Source: JAKZRT01 sp965247915 (GTDB lineage Bacteria; Pseudomonadota; Alphaproteobacteria; Rhodobacterales; Rhodobacteraceae). From it: 64,000 nt of DNA. Positions 1 through 8,521 of this stretch are shown piece after piece (position 1 is the first letter of the stretch; every line of letters starts with the position of its first letter). Both the position numbers and the translations under genes were made by a program. The stretch covers positions 3,596,001 through 3,660,000 of the forward strand of contig OZ252048.1 in assembly GCA_965247915.1 (NCBI GenBank). The letters run 5' to 3'. Below the pieces are notes generated by a model, which ran no database searches, was not told the DNA's origin, and saw nothing but the letters and a program-made list of their open reading frames with translations.

Positions 1-480
1 CTGACCGTCCACGGCGATCCGCATGTGGTGGCCGCGGCGCGCGAGGGGGCGGGCGATGCGGGACTGAAAATTCTGGCGGTTACGGTGCTGACTTCGCTCG
101 ACCGGTCCGACCTCGATGCGGCCCAGATCAAACCCGGTGACATTGCTGATCTGGTGGTCGAACGCGCGGGTCGCGCGTTCGAGGCGGGCGCGCACGGGAT
201 CATCGCCTCGCCCCACGAGGCGGCGTTGATCCGCGCCCTGCCCGAGGCCAAGGGAAAGTTGATCGTCACCCCCGGCGTGCGCCCCGCTGGCGCGGAACCG
301 GGCGACCAGAAGCGCGTCATGACGCCGGCCGAGGCGATTGCCGCCGGGGCCGACCACGTGGTTGTCGGGCGGCCCATCCACCGCGCCCGCGACCCCCGCG
401 CCGCCGCGCAAGCGGTGGTGGCCGAGCTGAACGCGCCCCGGTTGCGCCGGCCGAACCGCTGGGCGAAGGGTTCACACTGA
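1..480 (+). CDS. pyrF: Orotidine 5'-phosphate decarboxylase, 3' part
   Basis: The 5' end lies outside the window; about 159 C-terminal residues of a ~230-residue enzyme are visible. The enzyme decarboxylates OMP to UMP in cytoplasmic pyrimidine synthesis. The frame is open from base 1 and begins with a TVHG segment. It then shows VTVLTSL, a VTPGVRP motif followed by GDQKRVMTPAEAI, and the C-terminal phosphate-binding GADHVVVGRPI, all in the order expected for the TIM-barrel PyrF family. No gene follows it closely on the same strand; the next genes point toward it. Identification is secure; only the missing N-terminus limits it. Confidence 0.95.
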   Translation: MTVHGDPHVVAAAREGAGDAGLKILAVTVLTSLDRSDLDAAQIKPGDIADLVVERAGRAFEAGAHGIIASPHEAALIRALPEAKGKLIVTPGVRPAGAEPGDQKRVMTPAEAIAAGADHVVVGRPIHRARDPRAAAQAVVAELNAPRLRRPNRWAKGSH

Positions 481-520
481 TCCGAGGTATTGCGCCGCGC
501 TGTCGCGCGTCGCGAAGGGA

Positions 521-534
521 AGGGGCCAGCCCCT
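521..534. terminator. Short GC hairpin after pyrF
   Basis: A 6-bp perfect stem (AGGGGC/GCCCCT, 2-nt loop) lies 41 bases after the pyrF stop. No T-run follows on either strand, so it is only a weak candidate terminator. The rest of 481-634 shows no gene. Confidence 0.25.
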
Positions 535-634
535 CGCGCTCCCCAGAGTATTTCTGGAAGTATGATAACAGGAAGAGCGCGGCGCGCTTGGCGACTGCCG
601 CAGGCGCTCAAATTAGGAGTGGCGGCGCTGGGGC

Positions 635-919
635 TCAGTCGTTGATGTCGTCGTCAAATCGTTTAACCTGGGTGCGGGTGACGCCAAAAAAACGTCTCAG
701 GCCCACCCAGGCAACAAGCGACACCACCGCGAAGGCCACCAGCAAAAGCGGCAGCGACCCTGACAGCGCGCCGGCGGCCGGACCGCCGACTAACAAGAAA
801 ACCGCGACGATCGAGGCACCGATACCGAACCCCAAAAAAATATAGGCGGGCGCGAAGACTTCCAGAATGACCAGGGCGATGGCAAAGGCACCCCAGACCC
901 ACCAGGCTGCCCACCACAT
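635..919 (-). CDS. NfeD-like inner-membrane protein
   Basis: A 94-residue protein with two or three hydrophobic segments (about residues 5-55 and 62-80) and a charged tail ending in DDDIND. Its size, membrane topology and position directly after an SPFH/stomatin gene match short NfeD-family partners, which are thought to associate with stomatin-like proteins in membrane microdomains. The ATG at 919 overlaps the last base of the upstream TGA; a GTG at 922 giving one more residue is equally possible. The two genes are clearly translationally coupled. The short form lacks an obvious soluble OB-fold domain, so its function is inferred from family and context. Confidence 0.8.
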   Translation of the reverse strand: MWWAAWWVWGAFAIALVILEVFAPAYIFLGFGIGASIVAVFLLVGGPAAGALSGSLPLLLVAFAVVSLVAWVGLRRFFGVTRTQVKRFDDDIND

Positions 920-1806
920 CACGACCGTCCTTTCAGCATTTTGAAGGCGTCGCCGAAGGCCGCCAGCGCGTCGGCTGGCACGAGGATGGTTTGCTTACCC
1001 TCGCCGGCGCCAAGTGCGCTCAGCGCCTCGACCTGTTTGAGCGCCACCTGATATTGCGCGGCTTCCAGCCCGTTGGCGGCAATCGCCTCGGCCACTTTCG
1101 CGGTTGCATAGGCCTCGGCGTCGGCCGCGATCCGGCGCGCCTTGGCGGCCTGTTCGGTGGCGTAAAGCTCGGCGTCCGCGTTCAACTCAACCGCACGCTT
1201 TTCGCCCTCGGCGCGGGTCACAGCGGCGCGGCGCTCACGCTCCGCGTTTAGTTGCTGCAACATCGCTTCGCGGGTCGCCTGATCGAGATTTACGTCCAGG
1301 ATCTCGGCGCGCGTGACCTCGATGCCCCATTCGTCAACGGCGTCTTCGACATCGGCCTGGATCGTTTCGATCAGATGCGCCCGGTTGGCCTGGACATCGT
1401 CGAGCTCCATCTTGCCGATCTGGGCGCGCACGATCCCCGCCACGGTGGTGGCGATCGCCGCGTCGACATCGCGGATGCGATAGACCGTCCGTGCCGGCTC
1501 GACGATCCGGTAAAAGACGCTGGTTTCGACCTGGACCAGCACGTTGTCGGCGGTGATCGCGTCCTGGCTGGCATTGGGAAGCTGGCGTTCCAGGATCGAT
1601 ATTTTGTGCCGGACCCGGTCCAGAAACGGCACGATGAAATTCAGCCCCGGCCCCAGAACAACGCGCAGGCGGCCGAACCGTTCGACCACGTGCTTTTCGG
1701 ACTGCGAGACAATGCGCACGCCTAGAAATATCAAGACAATTATCAGAACCGCCAGAAGGATCAGCACCAGATTGCCGCCCTGAAGTTCAGCCAATATTCG
1801 ATCCAT
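919..1806 (-). CDS. qmcA: SPFH/Band 7 stomatin-like protein (QmcA type)
   Basis: A 295-residue protein with one N-terminal transmembrane segment (about residues 12-32). A Band 7 domain follows, with VERFGRLRVVLGPGLNF and the downstream region carrying TRAEILDVNLDQ typical of paraslipins. After about residue 185 comes an Ala/Glu-rich coiled coil (AEGEKRAVELNADAE). Such proteins form oligomeric rings in membrane microdomains. It is followed by its NfeD-like partner with overlapping stop and start. An insertion sequence begins 26 bases upstream of the ATG, so the native promoter, or read-through from dapA, is now separated from the gene. The family is certain; the gene name is by analogy. Confidence 0.9.
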   Translation of the reverse strand: MDRILAELQGGNLVLILLAVLIIVLIFLGVRIVSQSEKHVVERFGRLRVVLGPGLNFIVPFLDRVRHKISILERQLPNASQDAITADNVLVQVETSVFYRIVEPARTVYRIRDVDAAIATTVAGIVRAQIGKMELDDVQANRAHLIETIQADVEDAVDEWGIEVTRAEILDVNLDQATREAMLQQLNAERERRAAVTRAEGEKRAVELNADAELYATEQAAKARRIAADAEAYATAKVAEAIAANGLEAAQYQVALKQVEALSALGAGEGKQTILVPADALAAFGDAFKMLKGRS

Positions 1807-1823
1807 GGGGTCACCCCGAATAA

Positions 1824-1831
1824 TTAGGTTA
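1824..1831. repeat. Left target-site duplication of IS1595-type element
   Basis: TTAGGTTA directly abuts the left inverted repeat of the element and recurs at 3065-3072 beside the right end. Eight bases is the usual duplication length for the IS1595 family. Confidence 0.85.
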
Positions 1832-3064
1832 GAGGCTTATCCCTCTGAACCCGGTTTGACGACATGTTGGGTTTGCGGTTGCCATCGGCAGGATGTTCGC
1901 CTAATGTTCTGTCATGCCCAGCCGCTGGAAATACGACCGCCCGATGTCCCGCGCCGCCTTCGAGGCGCGCTTTCCCGATGAAGCCTCCTGCGCCCGGCAT
2001 CTCGCAGCCAAGCGCTGGCCCGACGGCTTCGTCTGCCCCGCCTGCGGCCATGCCAGGGGCTGGGGACTGAAGCGTCGCCGGGCGAGCTGGGAATGTGCGG
2101 CCTGCGGGAAGGAGACTTCGGTGACCGCAGGCACGATCATGCACCGCAGCCACTTGCCCCTGAAGACCTGGTTCATGGCCGTTCACATCGTGACCAGCCA
2201 CTCGAACGGTATCTCCGCCCTGCAACTCCAGGCCCAGCTCGGGCTCGGCAGTTACAAGAGTGCCTGGCTCCTGCTGCACAAGCTGCGCCGTGCCATGGTC
2301 GATCCGGATCGCAGCCTGCTTGAGGACCTGGTCGAGATCGATGAGGCCACCCTACCGTTCCGCACCGTAAAAGACCCGACCGCAGGCGGGCAAGGTCGCA
2401 GCCCGCAAGGCAAGATGCGCATTGCCGGCGCGGTCGAGCTATCGCCCGAGGGCGAGCCACGTCGCATCCGGCTGGCGCCGATCGGGGATTTCTCCGCGCG
2501 CAGCCTTCATGCCTTCGTTGCCGGGACCTCGGCGCCGGGCGCGCGGGTAATCACCGATGGCTGGAGCGGTTATTGCGGCCTGCCCGACCACGACCACCAG
2601 CCCAAGGTCGTCGGTGCAACGCTCGCCAATCTCGTGCTGACGTGGATCCATCGTGTGTTCTCGAACCTGAAGCGCTGGGCGCTCGGAACCTTCCATGGCC
2701 TGCGCCGCGCCCATCTGCGCCGCTATCTCGACGAGTTCGTGTTCCGCTGGAACCGCCGCCGCCACACCGCAACGGCCTTCGACACCCTGCTCGGCATCGG
2801 CACGCGCCTCCGACCCGCCGACTACCGCGACATCGTCGGACAACGCGGCTGATCCCGGCAGGCCGGGCGCCAGCCACCGCCCGCCCTCCGATCCACCTCA
2901 ATCAGGGCCGAGTGCCGGCCCTCCAGCCTGCCCGACAGCACTCGAAACCAACTTCCCCAAGTCCAAAAGCTCCCGCACATCGCCCGGCACGGTCCAGGAA
3001 CCGTGCCTGAAACGTAGAAGGCCGATCAACATCTGGTGTGACCGGAAGCAAAGGGAGAAGCCCT
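1832..3064 (+). mobile_element. IS1595-family insertion sequence, apparently intact
   Basis: A 1233-bp element with imperfect 24-bp terminal inverted repeats: 1832-1855 starts GAGGCTTATCCC and the reverse complement of 3041-3064 starts AGGGCTTCTCCC, both ending CCGGT, with 17 of 24 positions identical. It is flanked by an exact 8-bp duplication and carries one full-length transposase gene. It lies between the start of the stomatin-like gene and the end of dapA. The intact gene and perfect duplication suggest a fairly recent insertion. The ~190 bases after the transposase stop (2853-3040) hold no recognisable gene. Confidence 0.88.
1914..2852 (+). CDS. IS1595-family (ISXO2-like) DDE transposase
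   Basis: A 312-residue transposase. The N-terminus has a zinc ribbon with two CxxC pairs (CPAC near residue 42 and CAAC near residue 63), typical of IS1595. The catalytic domain shows EIDEATL, VITDGWSGY and then HRVFSNLKRWALGTFHGLR, followed by the conserved YLDEFVFRWNRR near the C-terminus. The first acidic residue sits in EIDE, the second in TDGWSG, and the third position appears as Asn in SNLKRW, a known variant of this subgroup (DDN). No frameshift is seen. The gene runs opposite to the flanking dapA and stomatin-like genes. Confidence 0.93.
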   Translation: MPSRWKYDRPMSRAAFEARFPDEASCARHLAAKRWPDGFVCPACGHARGWGLKRRRASWECAACGKETSVTAGTIMHRSHLPLKTWFMAVHIVTSHSNGISALQLQAQLGLGSYKSAWLLLHKLRRAMVDPDRSLLEDLVEIDEATLPFRTVKDPTAGGQGRSPQGKMRIAGAVELSPEGEPRRIRLAPIGDFSARSLHAFVAGTSAPGARVITDGWSGYCGLPDHDHQPKVVGATLANLVLTWIHRVFSNLKRWALGTFHGLRRAHLRRYLDEFVFRWNRRRHTATAFDTLLGIGTRLRPADYRDIVGQRG

Positions 3065-3072
3065 TTAGGTTA
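3065..3072. repeat. Right target-site duplication of IS1595-type element
   Basis: Second copy of TTAGGTTA, immediately outside the right inverted repeat and identical to 1824-1831. Removing the element and one copy restores a short spacer between dapA and the stomatin-like gene. Confidence 0.85.
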
Positions 3073-3132
3073 TTGTGTGTAGATAAGCGCGCAGACGATC
3101 AGATTGAAGCGGAAATGTGCGGTCATTGGGGC

Positions 3133-4008
3133 CTAGTTGATCAGCCCGGCCCCACGCATGGCGTCGTCGACCAGCCCGCGGGTGCCTTGGGTCAGCAGCG
3201 CCAGCGGCGGGCGCACCTCGTCCGAGCAAAGCCCCAGCCGCGCCAGCCCGTATTTGGCGCCGACCAGCCCCGGTTCGGTGAAAATCGCCTGATGCAGCGG
3301 CATCAGCCGGTCCTGCAGCTCCAGTGCGCGGCCATAATCACCGGCCAGCGTTGCCGCCTGCATGTCGGCGCACAGGCGCGGGGCGACGTTCGCGGTAACC
3401 GAAATGCACCCCACCCCGCCCTGGGCGTTGAACCCGTGCGCGGTGGCGTCTTCGCCCGAAAGCTGGATGAAATCCGCACCACAGGTGATGCGCTGCTGGC
3501 TGACCCGCGCCAGATCGCCGGTGGCGTCCTTGACACCGATAATCCGGGGCAGCCCGGCCAGCTTGCCCATGGTCGCGGGTGTCATATCAACGGCCGACCG
3601 GCCGGGGATGTTGTAAATGATGATCGGCAAATCGCAGCAATCATGTACCGCGGTGAAATGCAGGATCAGCCCGTCCTGGGTCGGCTTGTTGTAATAGGGC
3701 GTGACCACAAGTGCGGCATCGGCGCCGACCCGCTCGGCGTATTGCATGAACCGCACCGCCTCGGCAGTGTTATTCGACCCGGCCCCGGCGATCACTTTCA
3801 CCCGCCCCGCCGCCGCCCGCACCACCGTTTCGATCACCGACTCGTGTTCCTCGTGGCTCAGCGTCGGGCTTTCCCCGGTGGTTCCAACCGGAACCAGACC
3901 GTCGCTGCCCTCATCGACGTGCCAGTCGACCAAAGCTTTCAGCGCGTCAAAGTCCACATCGCCATTCTTGAAGGGTGTGACCAGAGCTGGGAACGATCCT
4001 TGAAACAT
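3133..4008 (-). CDS. dapA: 4-hydroxy-tetrahydrodipicolinate synthase
   Basis: A 291-residue enzyme that condenses pyruvate with aspartate semialdehyde in lysine and diaminopimelate synthesis. The start at 4008 (MFQGSFPALVTPF) matches family N-termini and has an AAGGA box upstream; a longer in-frame extension to 4107 is not conserved in kind. Key residues are visible: Thr43-Thr44 in GTTGESPTL, Tyr132 in IYNIPGR, and the Schiff-base Lys160 in GVKDATGD. It is divergent from the lytic transglycosylase gene with a 165-base spacer. The order dapA-slt-(hypothetical)-smpB is common in Rhodobacterales. Length is normal and nothing is missing. Confidence 0.96.
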   Translation of the reverse strand: MFQGSFPALVTPFKNGDVDFDALKALVDWHVDEGSDGLVPVGTTGESPTLSHEEHESVIETVVRAAAGRVKVIAGAGSNNTAEAVRFMQYAERVGADAALVVTPYYNKPTQDGLILHFTAVHDCCDLPIIIYNIPGRSAVDMTPATMGKLAGLPRIIGVKDATGDLARVSQQRITCGADFIQLSGEDATAHGFNAQGGVGCISVTANVAPRLCADMQAATLAGDYGRALELQDRLMPLHQAIFTEPGLVGAKYGLARLGLCSDEVRPPLALLTQGTRGLVDDAMRGAGLIN

Positions 4009-4173
4009 CGCGCGCGTCCTTTTGGCGGTATTTTTCCGTCGCTCCGGGGCCACGAGTCGGCGGTCCCGGATCGCGAAGACATTATAGCGGGGATGCGCCG
4101 ATGCCAAGTTTGTCTCGTTGCGCAGAATCGTCTAGGTTCCAAGGTCACGGGCGGGGGTCACAGTTTTGGGCAG

Positions 4174-6141
4174 ATGTTGGTGATCAGACGCGCCTTTTTT
4201 GTCAGGCTTTGCCTTCTCGGCGCTTTTGCAGCCTCGACGGTTGCGGCGGCTGGACACGCCAGCGGCCTGACGGCGGCGCTGGCGCTGGCGCGCGACGGGG
4301 CGTTTGAAGCGGCTGAAAGGCGGGCCGCCCGGTCCGGCGCGCTTACGGTCGACATCATCGCCTGGACGGCTTTGCGCGACGGCCACGGTAACTTTGCCGA
4401 CTACCTTGATTTCATCAAGCGCAATCGTGACTGGCCCGGGCTTTTGCAGCTGCGCCGGATGGGCGAGCGAAAGATCTCGCCGCGCACACCCGCCGATGAT
4501 GTGCTGGCGTTTTTTGGCCATCGCCACGCCCAGAGCCCGCATGGGGCGCTCCATTTGGCGCGCGCTTACGAGGCCCGCGACCGGCCCGAAGACGCGCGGC
4601 ACGAATTGGTGCTGGCCTGGCGCACGCTGTCGTTTTCGCGCTCGGAACAGGCGATTTTTCTCAAAGAATTCCGCGATCTGCTGACGCCGCATAACGAGGC
4701 CCGCCTGGATCACCTGCTGTGGCTGGGGCTACATGCCGATGCGAAACGGCTGTTTCCGTTTCTTGGCGCGGGCGCCAAGGCCGAGGCGCGGGCGCGTACT
4801 GCATTGCGCAAGCTGGAAAACGGCGTCGATGCGCTGGTCGACAAAGTGCCGGACGCGCGGGGTTCCGGCCCCGGACTGGCGTTCGCGAGGTTCTTGTGGC
4901 GCATGGAAAAGGGCGATCGCGACGACGCTGCCCGGCTGATTTTGGCGCGCTCGGAAACTGCGGAACGCCTGGGCCGCCCGGCATTCTGGGCCAGCGCGCG
5001 GCGGGTTCTGGCGCGCGACGCTTTGCGCGACGGGCGCGTGGACCAAGCCTATGCGCTGGCGCGCAGCCATCATCTGGTTTCGGGCACCCATTTCGCCGAT
5101 CTCGAATGGCTCGCAGGCTATATCGTCCTGACCCGGCTCGACCGCCCGCGCGACGCGCTGAACCATTTCCAGCGCTTTCGCGCCGGTGTCGACAGCCCGA
5201 TCAGCCTGGGCCGGGCCGCCTATTGGGAGGCGCAGGCCTACGCGGCGATGGACCGCCCCGATGATGCCGCTGTGGCGCTGGCGTTCGGCGCCGAATTTCA
5301 GACCGGGTTTTACGGGCTTCTGGCCGCTGAAGAAGCCGGCATCGCCATGGATCCGCATCTGATCGAGGTCGAACCCAAAAGTGTTACAGGCGCGCCGTTT
5401 CTGCACAGCCGGGTCCTGATGGCCGGCCTCGCGCTCAGGCACGCGGGCGAAACCCGTCTGGCGGCCCGGTTTTTCACGCATCTGGCGCAAACGCTCTCGG
5501 ATGACGACTTTGCGCGGCTCGGCGACCTGGCGCTGCGGCTCGATGAACCGCATATCGCGGTGACGCTCGCCAAATTCGCCGCCAGCCAGGGCCTTGTGTT
5601 GCCGCGCCCGTATTTCCCGGTCGCCGGTCCCCCTGCGGACACGGCCGGCGTGCCCGCCGAACTGACCCTGTCGATCATCCGCCGCGAAAGCGAATTTTAC
5701 CCGCGCGCGGTCTCGCGGGCCGGGGCGCGCGGGCTGATGCAGCTGATGCCGCGCACCGCAAAAGAGGTGACCGGCTGGCTGGACCTGCCTTATTCGCCTG
5801 ACCGTCTGCTCGACGACCCGGCCTATAACACTACGCTTGGCAACGCCTATCTGGCCTCGCTGGACCACGAGTTCGGGGGCAATATCCTGCTGATGGCGTC
5901 GGGCTATAACGCCGGGCCGACGCGGACCAACGAGTGGCTGGAGAAATACGGCGACCCGCGCGACAATGAGGTCGATCCGCTGCACTGGATCGAGACAATT
6001 CCGTTCCGCGAAACCCGCAACTACGTCATGCGCGTCGCCGAATCATTGGTGATCTACCGCTCCAAACTGGCGGCCGAGGCCGGGCCTATCCGCCTTACCG
6101 AGGACCTCAGTTTCGCGCGCCCAAGCCCCAGCCTGAGATAA
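4174..6141 (+). CDS. slt: Soluble lytic murein transglycosylase (Slt70-like)
   Basis: A 655-residue periplasmic enzyme that cleaves the glycan strands of peptidoglycan. The ATG at 4174 opens a signal peptide (charged RR, a hydrophobic core to about residue 25, AAAGHA region). A long alpha-helical, TPR-like superhelical domain follows. The C-terminal SLT domain has ESEFYPRAVS (catalytic Glu505), GLMQLMPRTA, and ASGYNAGPTR with FRETRNYVMRV. The frame stays open far upstream of 4174 through the insertion sequence, but that extension is out of family and overlaps other genes. It is divergent from dapA. Confidence 0.94.
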   Translation: MLVIRRAFFVRLCLLGAFAASTVAAAGHASGLTAALALARDGAFEAAERRAARSGALTVDIIAWTALRDGHGNFADYLDFIKRNRDWPGLLQLRRMGERKISPRTPADDVLAFFGHRHAQSPHGALHLARAYEARDRPEDARHELVLAWRTLSFSRSEQAIFLKEFRDLLTPHNEARLDHLLWLGLHADAKRLFPFLGAGAKAEARARTALRKLENGVDALVDKVPDARGSGPGLAFARFLWRMEKGDRDDAARLILARSETAERLGRPAFWASARRVLARDALRDGRVDQAYALARSHHLVSGTHFADLEWLAGYIVLTRLDRPRDALNHFQRFRAGVDSPISLGRAAYWEAQAYAAMDRPDDAAVALAFGAEFQTGFYGLLAAEEAGIAMDPHLIEVEPKSVTGAPFLHSRVLMAGLALRHAGETRLAARFFTHLAQTLSDDDFARLGDLALRLDEPHIAVTLAKFAASQGLVLPRPYFPVAGPPADTAGVPAELTLSIIRRESEFYPRAVSRAGARGLMQLMPRTAKEVTGWLDLPYSPDRLLDDPAYNTTLGNAYLASLDHEFGGNILLMASGYNAGPTRTNEWLEKYGDPRDNEVDPLHWIETIPFRETRNYVMRVAESLVIYRSKLAAEAGPIRLTEDLSFARPSPSLR

Positions 6142-6367
6142 CGGACGGACCCGCTGTCAAATTGCGCGCCCGCGGCGCAAAGCATCCATTTTGCGCCAGC
6201 CTGCGGCGGCCGCGACGGCCTCCGGAGGGGATATTTTCACCCAGAAGAACATAAAGGCACAGCGCCCTTGCCATTGTCACATTTCCATAAATACTTATCT
6301 GTCCGCGGTCTGCTATTTTGTTGGCGGGCGGGAGGCCGGCAAATACTTGACCCCGGGATCGTTGGCC

Positions 6368-6871
6368 TCAGGCTGAATTATCTTCGGCGTCACTCAAGAG
6401 TTCGAGAGCGGTCTCAGCCGGGCTCGCCGCCGCTGCGGCGATAAGATCGGCGGCGGCGGTAAAGCCGGCCTCGGCCAGTTCCGCGGCCAGCCGGTCGGCG
6501 CCGTCGTCAACCGCTGGCTGGTCGCCAACCGGTGCGGCGGCGACTTGCGCCGTTTCCTCAGCTCCCTCTGGCGCCACCGGCTCGTCACCGGCCGCGACCG
6601 GTGTCGCGGCGCCGCCCTCCGCGGGGTCCTCGGTCTGGACGGCAAAGATCAACGCCGGATCGGCGCAGCCGGCGATGGCCGAAGCGGCCACGCCCTGTGC
6701 GTTGCTGGGCAACTCGATCCCGGCCTCGGCCGCGGCGGCCACCGCCGCTTTGGCCATATGCCCGACCGATTGTGCGCTTTTGCCGGGCCGCGCGGCCGCG
6801 TCGGTATCAGACGGGCGGTCCATAGGACGGTTCATATTGGCGGGGATCCCCGGATGGGTAATCGGATGCAT
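6368..6871 (-). CDS. Ala/Pro-rich hypothetical protein
   Basis: A 167-residue protein I do not recognise. The ATG at 6871 is preceded by a GAGGAG box. The sequence is very rich in Ala, Glu and Pro, acidic in the second half, and has no signal peptide or membrane segment. A short predicted helical block around residues 36-70 (SVGHMAKAAVAAAAEAG, then NAQGVAASAIAG) looks like the conserved part; residues 80-130 are low complexity. Codon use (strong GC third position) supports real coding. It is divergent from smpB with a 107-base gap, and convergent with slt. Confidence 0.6.
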   Translation of the reverse strand: MHPITHPGIPANMNRPMDRPSDTDAAARPGKSAQSVGHMAKAAVAAAAEAGIELPSNAQGVAASAIAGCADPALIFAVQTEDPAEGGAATPVAAGDEPVAPEGAEETAQVAAAPVGDQPAVDDGADRLAAELAEAGFTAAADLIAAAAASPAETALELLSDAEDNSA

Positions 6872-6978
6872 TGCTCAAGCTCCTCGTGTCACTGCACGAT
6901 GACTGATAGCGGCAATTGGTTAGCAAAGCCTTGGCCCGGCTTGGCGCGGCGCGCGCCTTGGCCTATATCGCCGGGACC

Positions 6979-7455
6979 ATGGCCAAGGCACCCGACAACC
7001 CCAACTATAAGGTCATCGCCGAAAACCGGCGGGCGCGGTACGATTATGCCATCGAAGACGACATCGAATGCGGCATGATCCTGCAAGGCTCCGAGGTCAA
7101 ATCCCTGCGCGCCGGCCAATCCAACATTGCCGAAAGCTATGCCGCGGTCGAGGCCGGCGAATTGTGGCTGGTGAATTCCTATATCGCGCCTTATGCGCCG
7201 GCCCGCACCTGGGGCCACCAAGAACGCCGCCGCCGCAAGCTGTTGGTGTCAAAGCGCGAACTGGCGCGGCTCTGGCAGGCGACGCAGCGCCAGGGCCTGA
7301 CGCTGGTGCCGCTAGTGATCTATTTCAACCATCGCGGCCGGGTGAAGATCAAGATCGGCATCGCCAAGGGCAAAAAGGCCCGGGACAAACGCGCCACCGA
7401 GGCCAAGCGCGACTGGCAGCGCCAGAAGGCGCGCCTCTTGCGGCGCGGCGAATAA
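6979..7455 (+). CDS. smpB: SsrA-binding protein SmpB
   Basis: A 158-residue tmRNA-binding protein needed for trans-translation. It starts at the ATG in MAKAPDNPNYKVIAENR, the family N-terminus; an upstream in-frame GTG at 6916 would add 21 residues not typical of the family. The beta-barrel core shows GMILQGSEVKSLR and GELWLVNSYIAPY. The basic C-terminal tail (KKARDKR to the end) is the part that enters the decoding centre. No ssrA gene is in the window. It is convergent with the EamA exporter, with a 4-base gap. Confidence 0.96.
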   Translation: MAKAPDNPNYKVIAENRRARYDYAIEDDIECGMILQGSEVKSLRAGQSNIAESYAAVEAGELWLVNSYIAPYAPARTWGHQERRRRKLLVSKRELARLWQATQRQGLTLVPLVIYFNHRGRVKIKIGIAKGKKARDKRATEAKRDWQRQKARLLRRGE

Positions 7456-7459
7456 GCAC

Positions 7460-8401
7460 TCAACCGGCCCGTGCCGCACCCCGCATTCGCGCCGCCAGCC
7501 GCCCGTCGGTGACCACAAGACCAAGCGCAATGACCGCAAATCCGGCCCAGGCTTGGGGTGCCAGCCTCTCCTCCAGGAAAAGCATACCCAGCCCGATCGC
7601 AACGGGCGGGATCAGCAGCGTGACCAGCATCAGGTTCGCCGCCCCGGCGCGCGCGAGAATGGCGAAATACAAGAGATAAGCCAGCGCAGTTGACAGGACC
7701 GCCACACCGATCAGCGACCCCCAGACCGGCGGCGAAAAGGCGAACGACGGCACCCCGTCGGCCCAGATCGCCACCGGGATCATCAATATCGTACTGCCGA
7801 TCAGCATGCCCGTTGCGTTCATGATCGGCGATTGGCCAGCCAGGGTGCGCTTGCCCCAGACGCTGGCCAAAGCATAAGACAGCGACCCGCCCAGCACCGC
7901 AAGCTGCGCCAGACTGCGCACATCAAGGTTGTTGATCGCGGCGGGGCCCATGACCACGGCCACGCCGACGACGCCCAAAACCGCGCCGCAGACCTTGCGC
8001 GCGCGCAATGGCTCATCCACCAAAAGCACGCCCGCGACAAAAGCCCCGAAGACCGCCGTGGTTCCGTTCAGGATCGACGCCAGGCCGCCCTCGATGGCCT
8101 TTTGTCCCCAGAAAATCAGCGAAAACGGAATCGCATTGTTCAGCGCGCCCATGACCAGATAAGCGCCCCAAATCCCCGGGTTTCGGGGCACCGGAATCCC
8201 TCGCCAGATGACGGCCAGCACCAGCACCGGCACGCCAAGCGATACCTGCAGTAACGCGATCCAAAGCGGTGTCACCTCGCGCAATGCCACTTCGGCAAAA
8301 AAGAACGATCCGCCCCAAACCGCGGCCAGCGCCAGCAGCATTGCGCCCGACGCCGGGTCAATTGTGGTTGAGCTTCGCGCATCCATGGTGGTTTTTTCCA
8401 T
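7460..8401 (-). CDS. EamA/DMT-family transporter
   Basis: A 313-residue inner-membrane protein with about ten hydrophobic segments arranged as two EamA repeats, typical of the drug/metabolite transporter superfamily. The first helix carries AAVWGGSFFFAEVAL, the signature of the N-terminal repeat; the second half has LSTALAYLLYFAILARAGA. I chose the ATG at 8401 (MEKTTMDARS) with a GGGGTGGG stretch upstream; an ATG at 8386 is an alternative. A longer open frame to 8791 overlaps the divergent sulfurtransferase gene and is not credible. The substrate is unknown; relatives export amino acids or metabolites. Confidence 0.9.
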   Translation of the reverse strand: MEKTTMDARSSTTIDPASGAMLLALAAVWGGSFFFAEVALREVTPLWIALLQVSLGVPVLVLAVIWRGIPVPRNPGIWGAYLVMGALNNAIPFSLIFWGQKAIEGGLASILNGTTAVFGAFVAGVLLVDEPLRARKVCGAVLGVVGVAVVMGPAAINNLDVRSLAQLAVLGGSLSYALASVWGKRTLAGQSPIMNATGMLIGSTILMIPVAIWADGVPSFAFSPPVWGSLIGVAVLSTALAYLLYFAILARAGAANLMLVTLLIPPVAIGLGMLFLEERLAPQAWAGFAVIALGLVVTDGRLAARMRGAARAG

Positions 8402-8521
8402 CCCACCCCGGCGATGCCGATCCGTTTCCTGCGGTTTCGCAGCGCCGGTGCGACGGCTGCCCTTGCACGGCCCCCGCCATGGGGTTAGGTCGAAACCGAT
8501 CCAGACTTCACGGACCCTGCC

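Noticed and set aside
541..571. A possible intergenic repeat: CCCCAGAGTATTTCTGG compared with GGGATATTTTCACCCAG at 6226
   Set aside because: The resemblance is limited to a TATTT block next to C/G runs; two short matches are not enough to call a repeat family.
2695..4173. A very long open frame running from the IS1595-type element into the lytic transglycosylase
   Set aside because: The signal peptide and family start are at 4174. The upstream part overlaps the transposase and dapA on other frames and has no family features.
6191..6376. A 61-codon plus-strand open frame after slt
   Set aside because: No ribosome site, odd composition (low GC third positions) and overlap with the end of the Ala/Pro-rich protein gene. 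The region 6142-6367 otherwise shows only a GC-rich stretch and an AT-rich tail.
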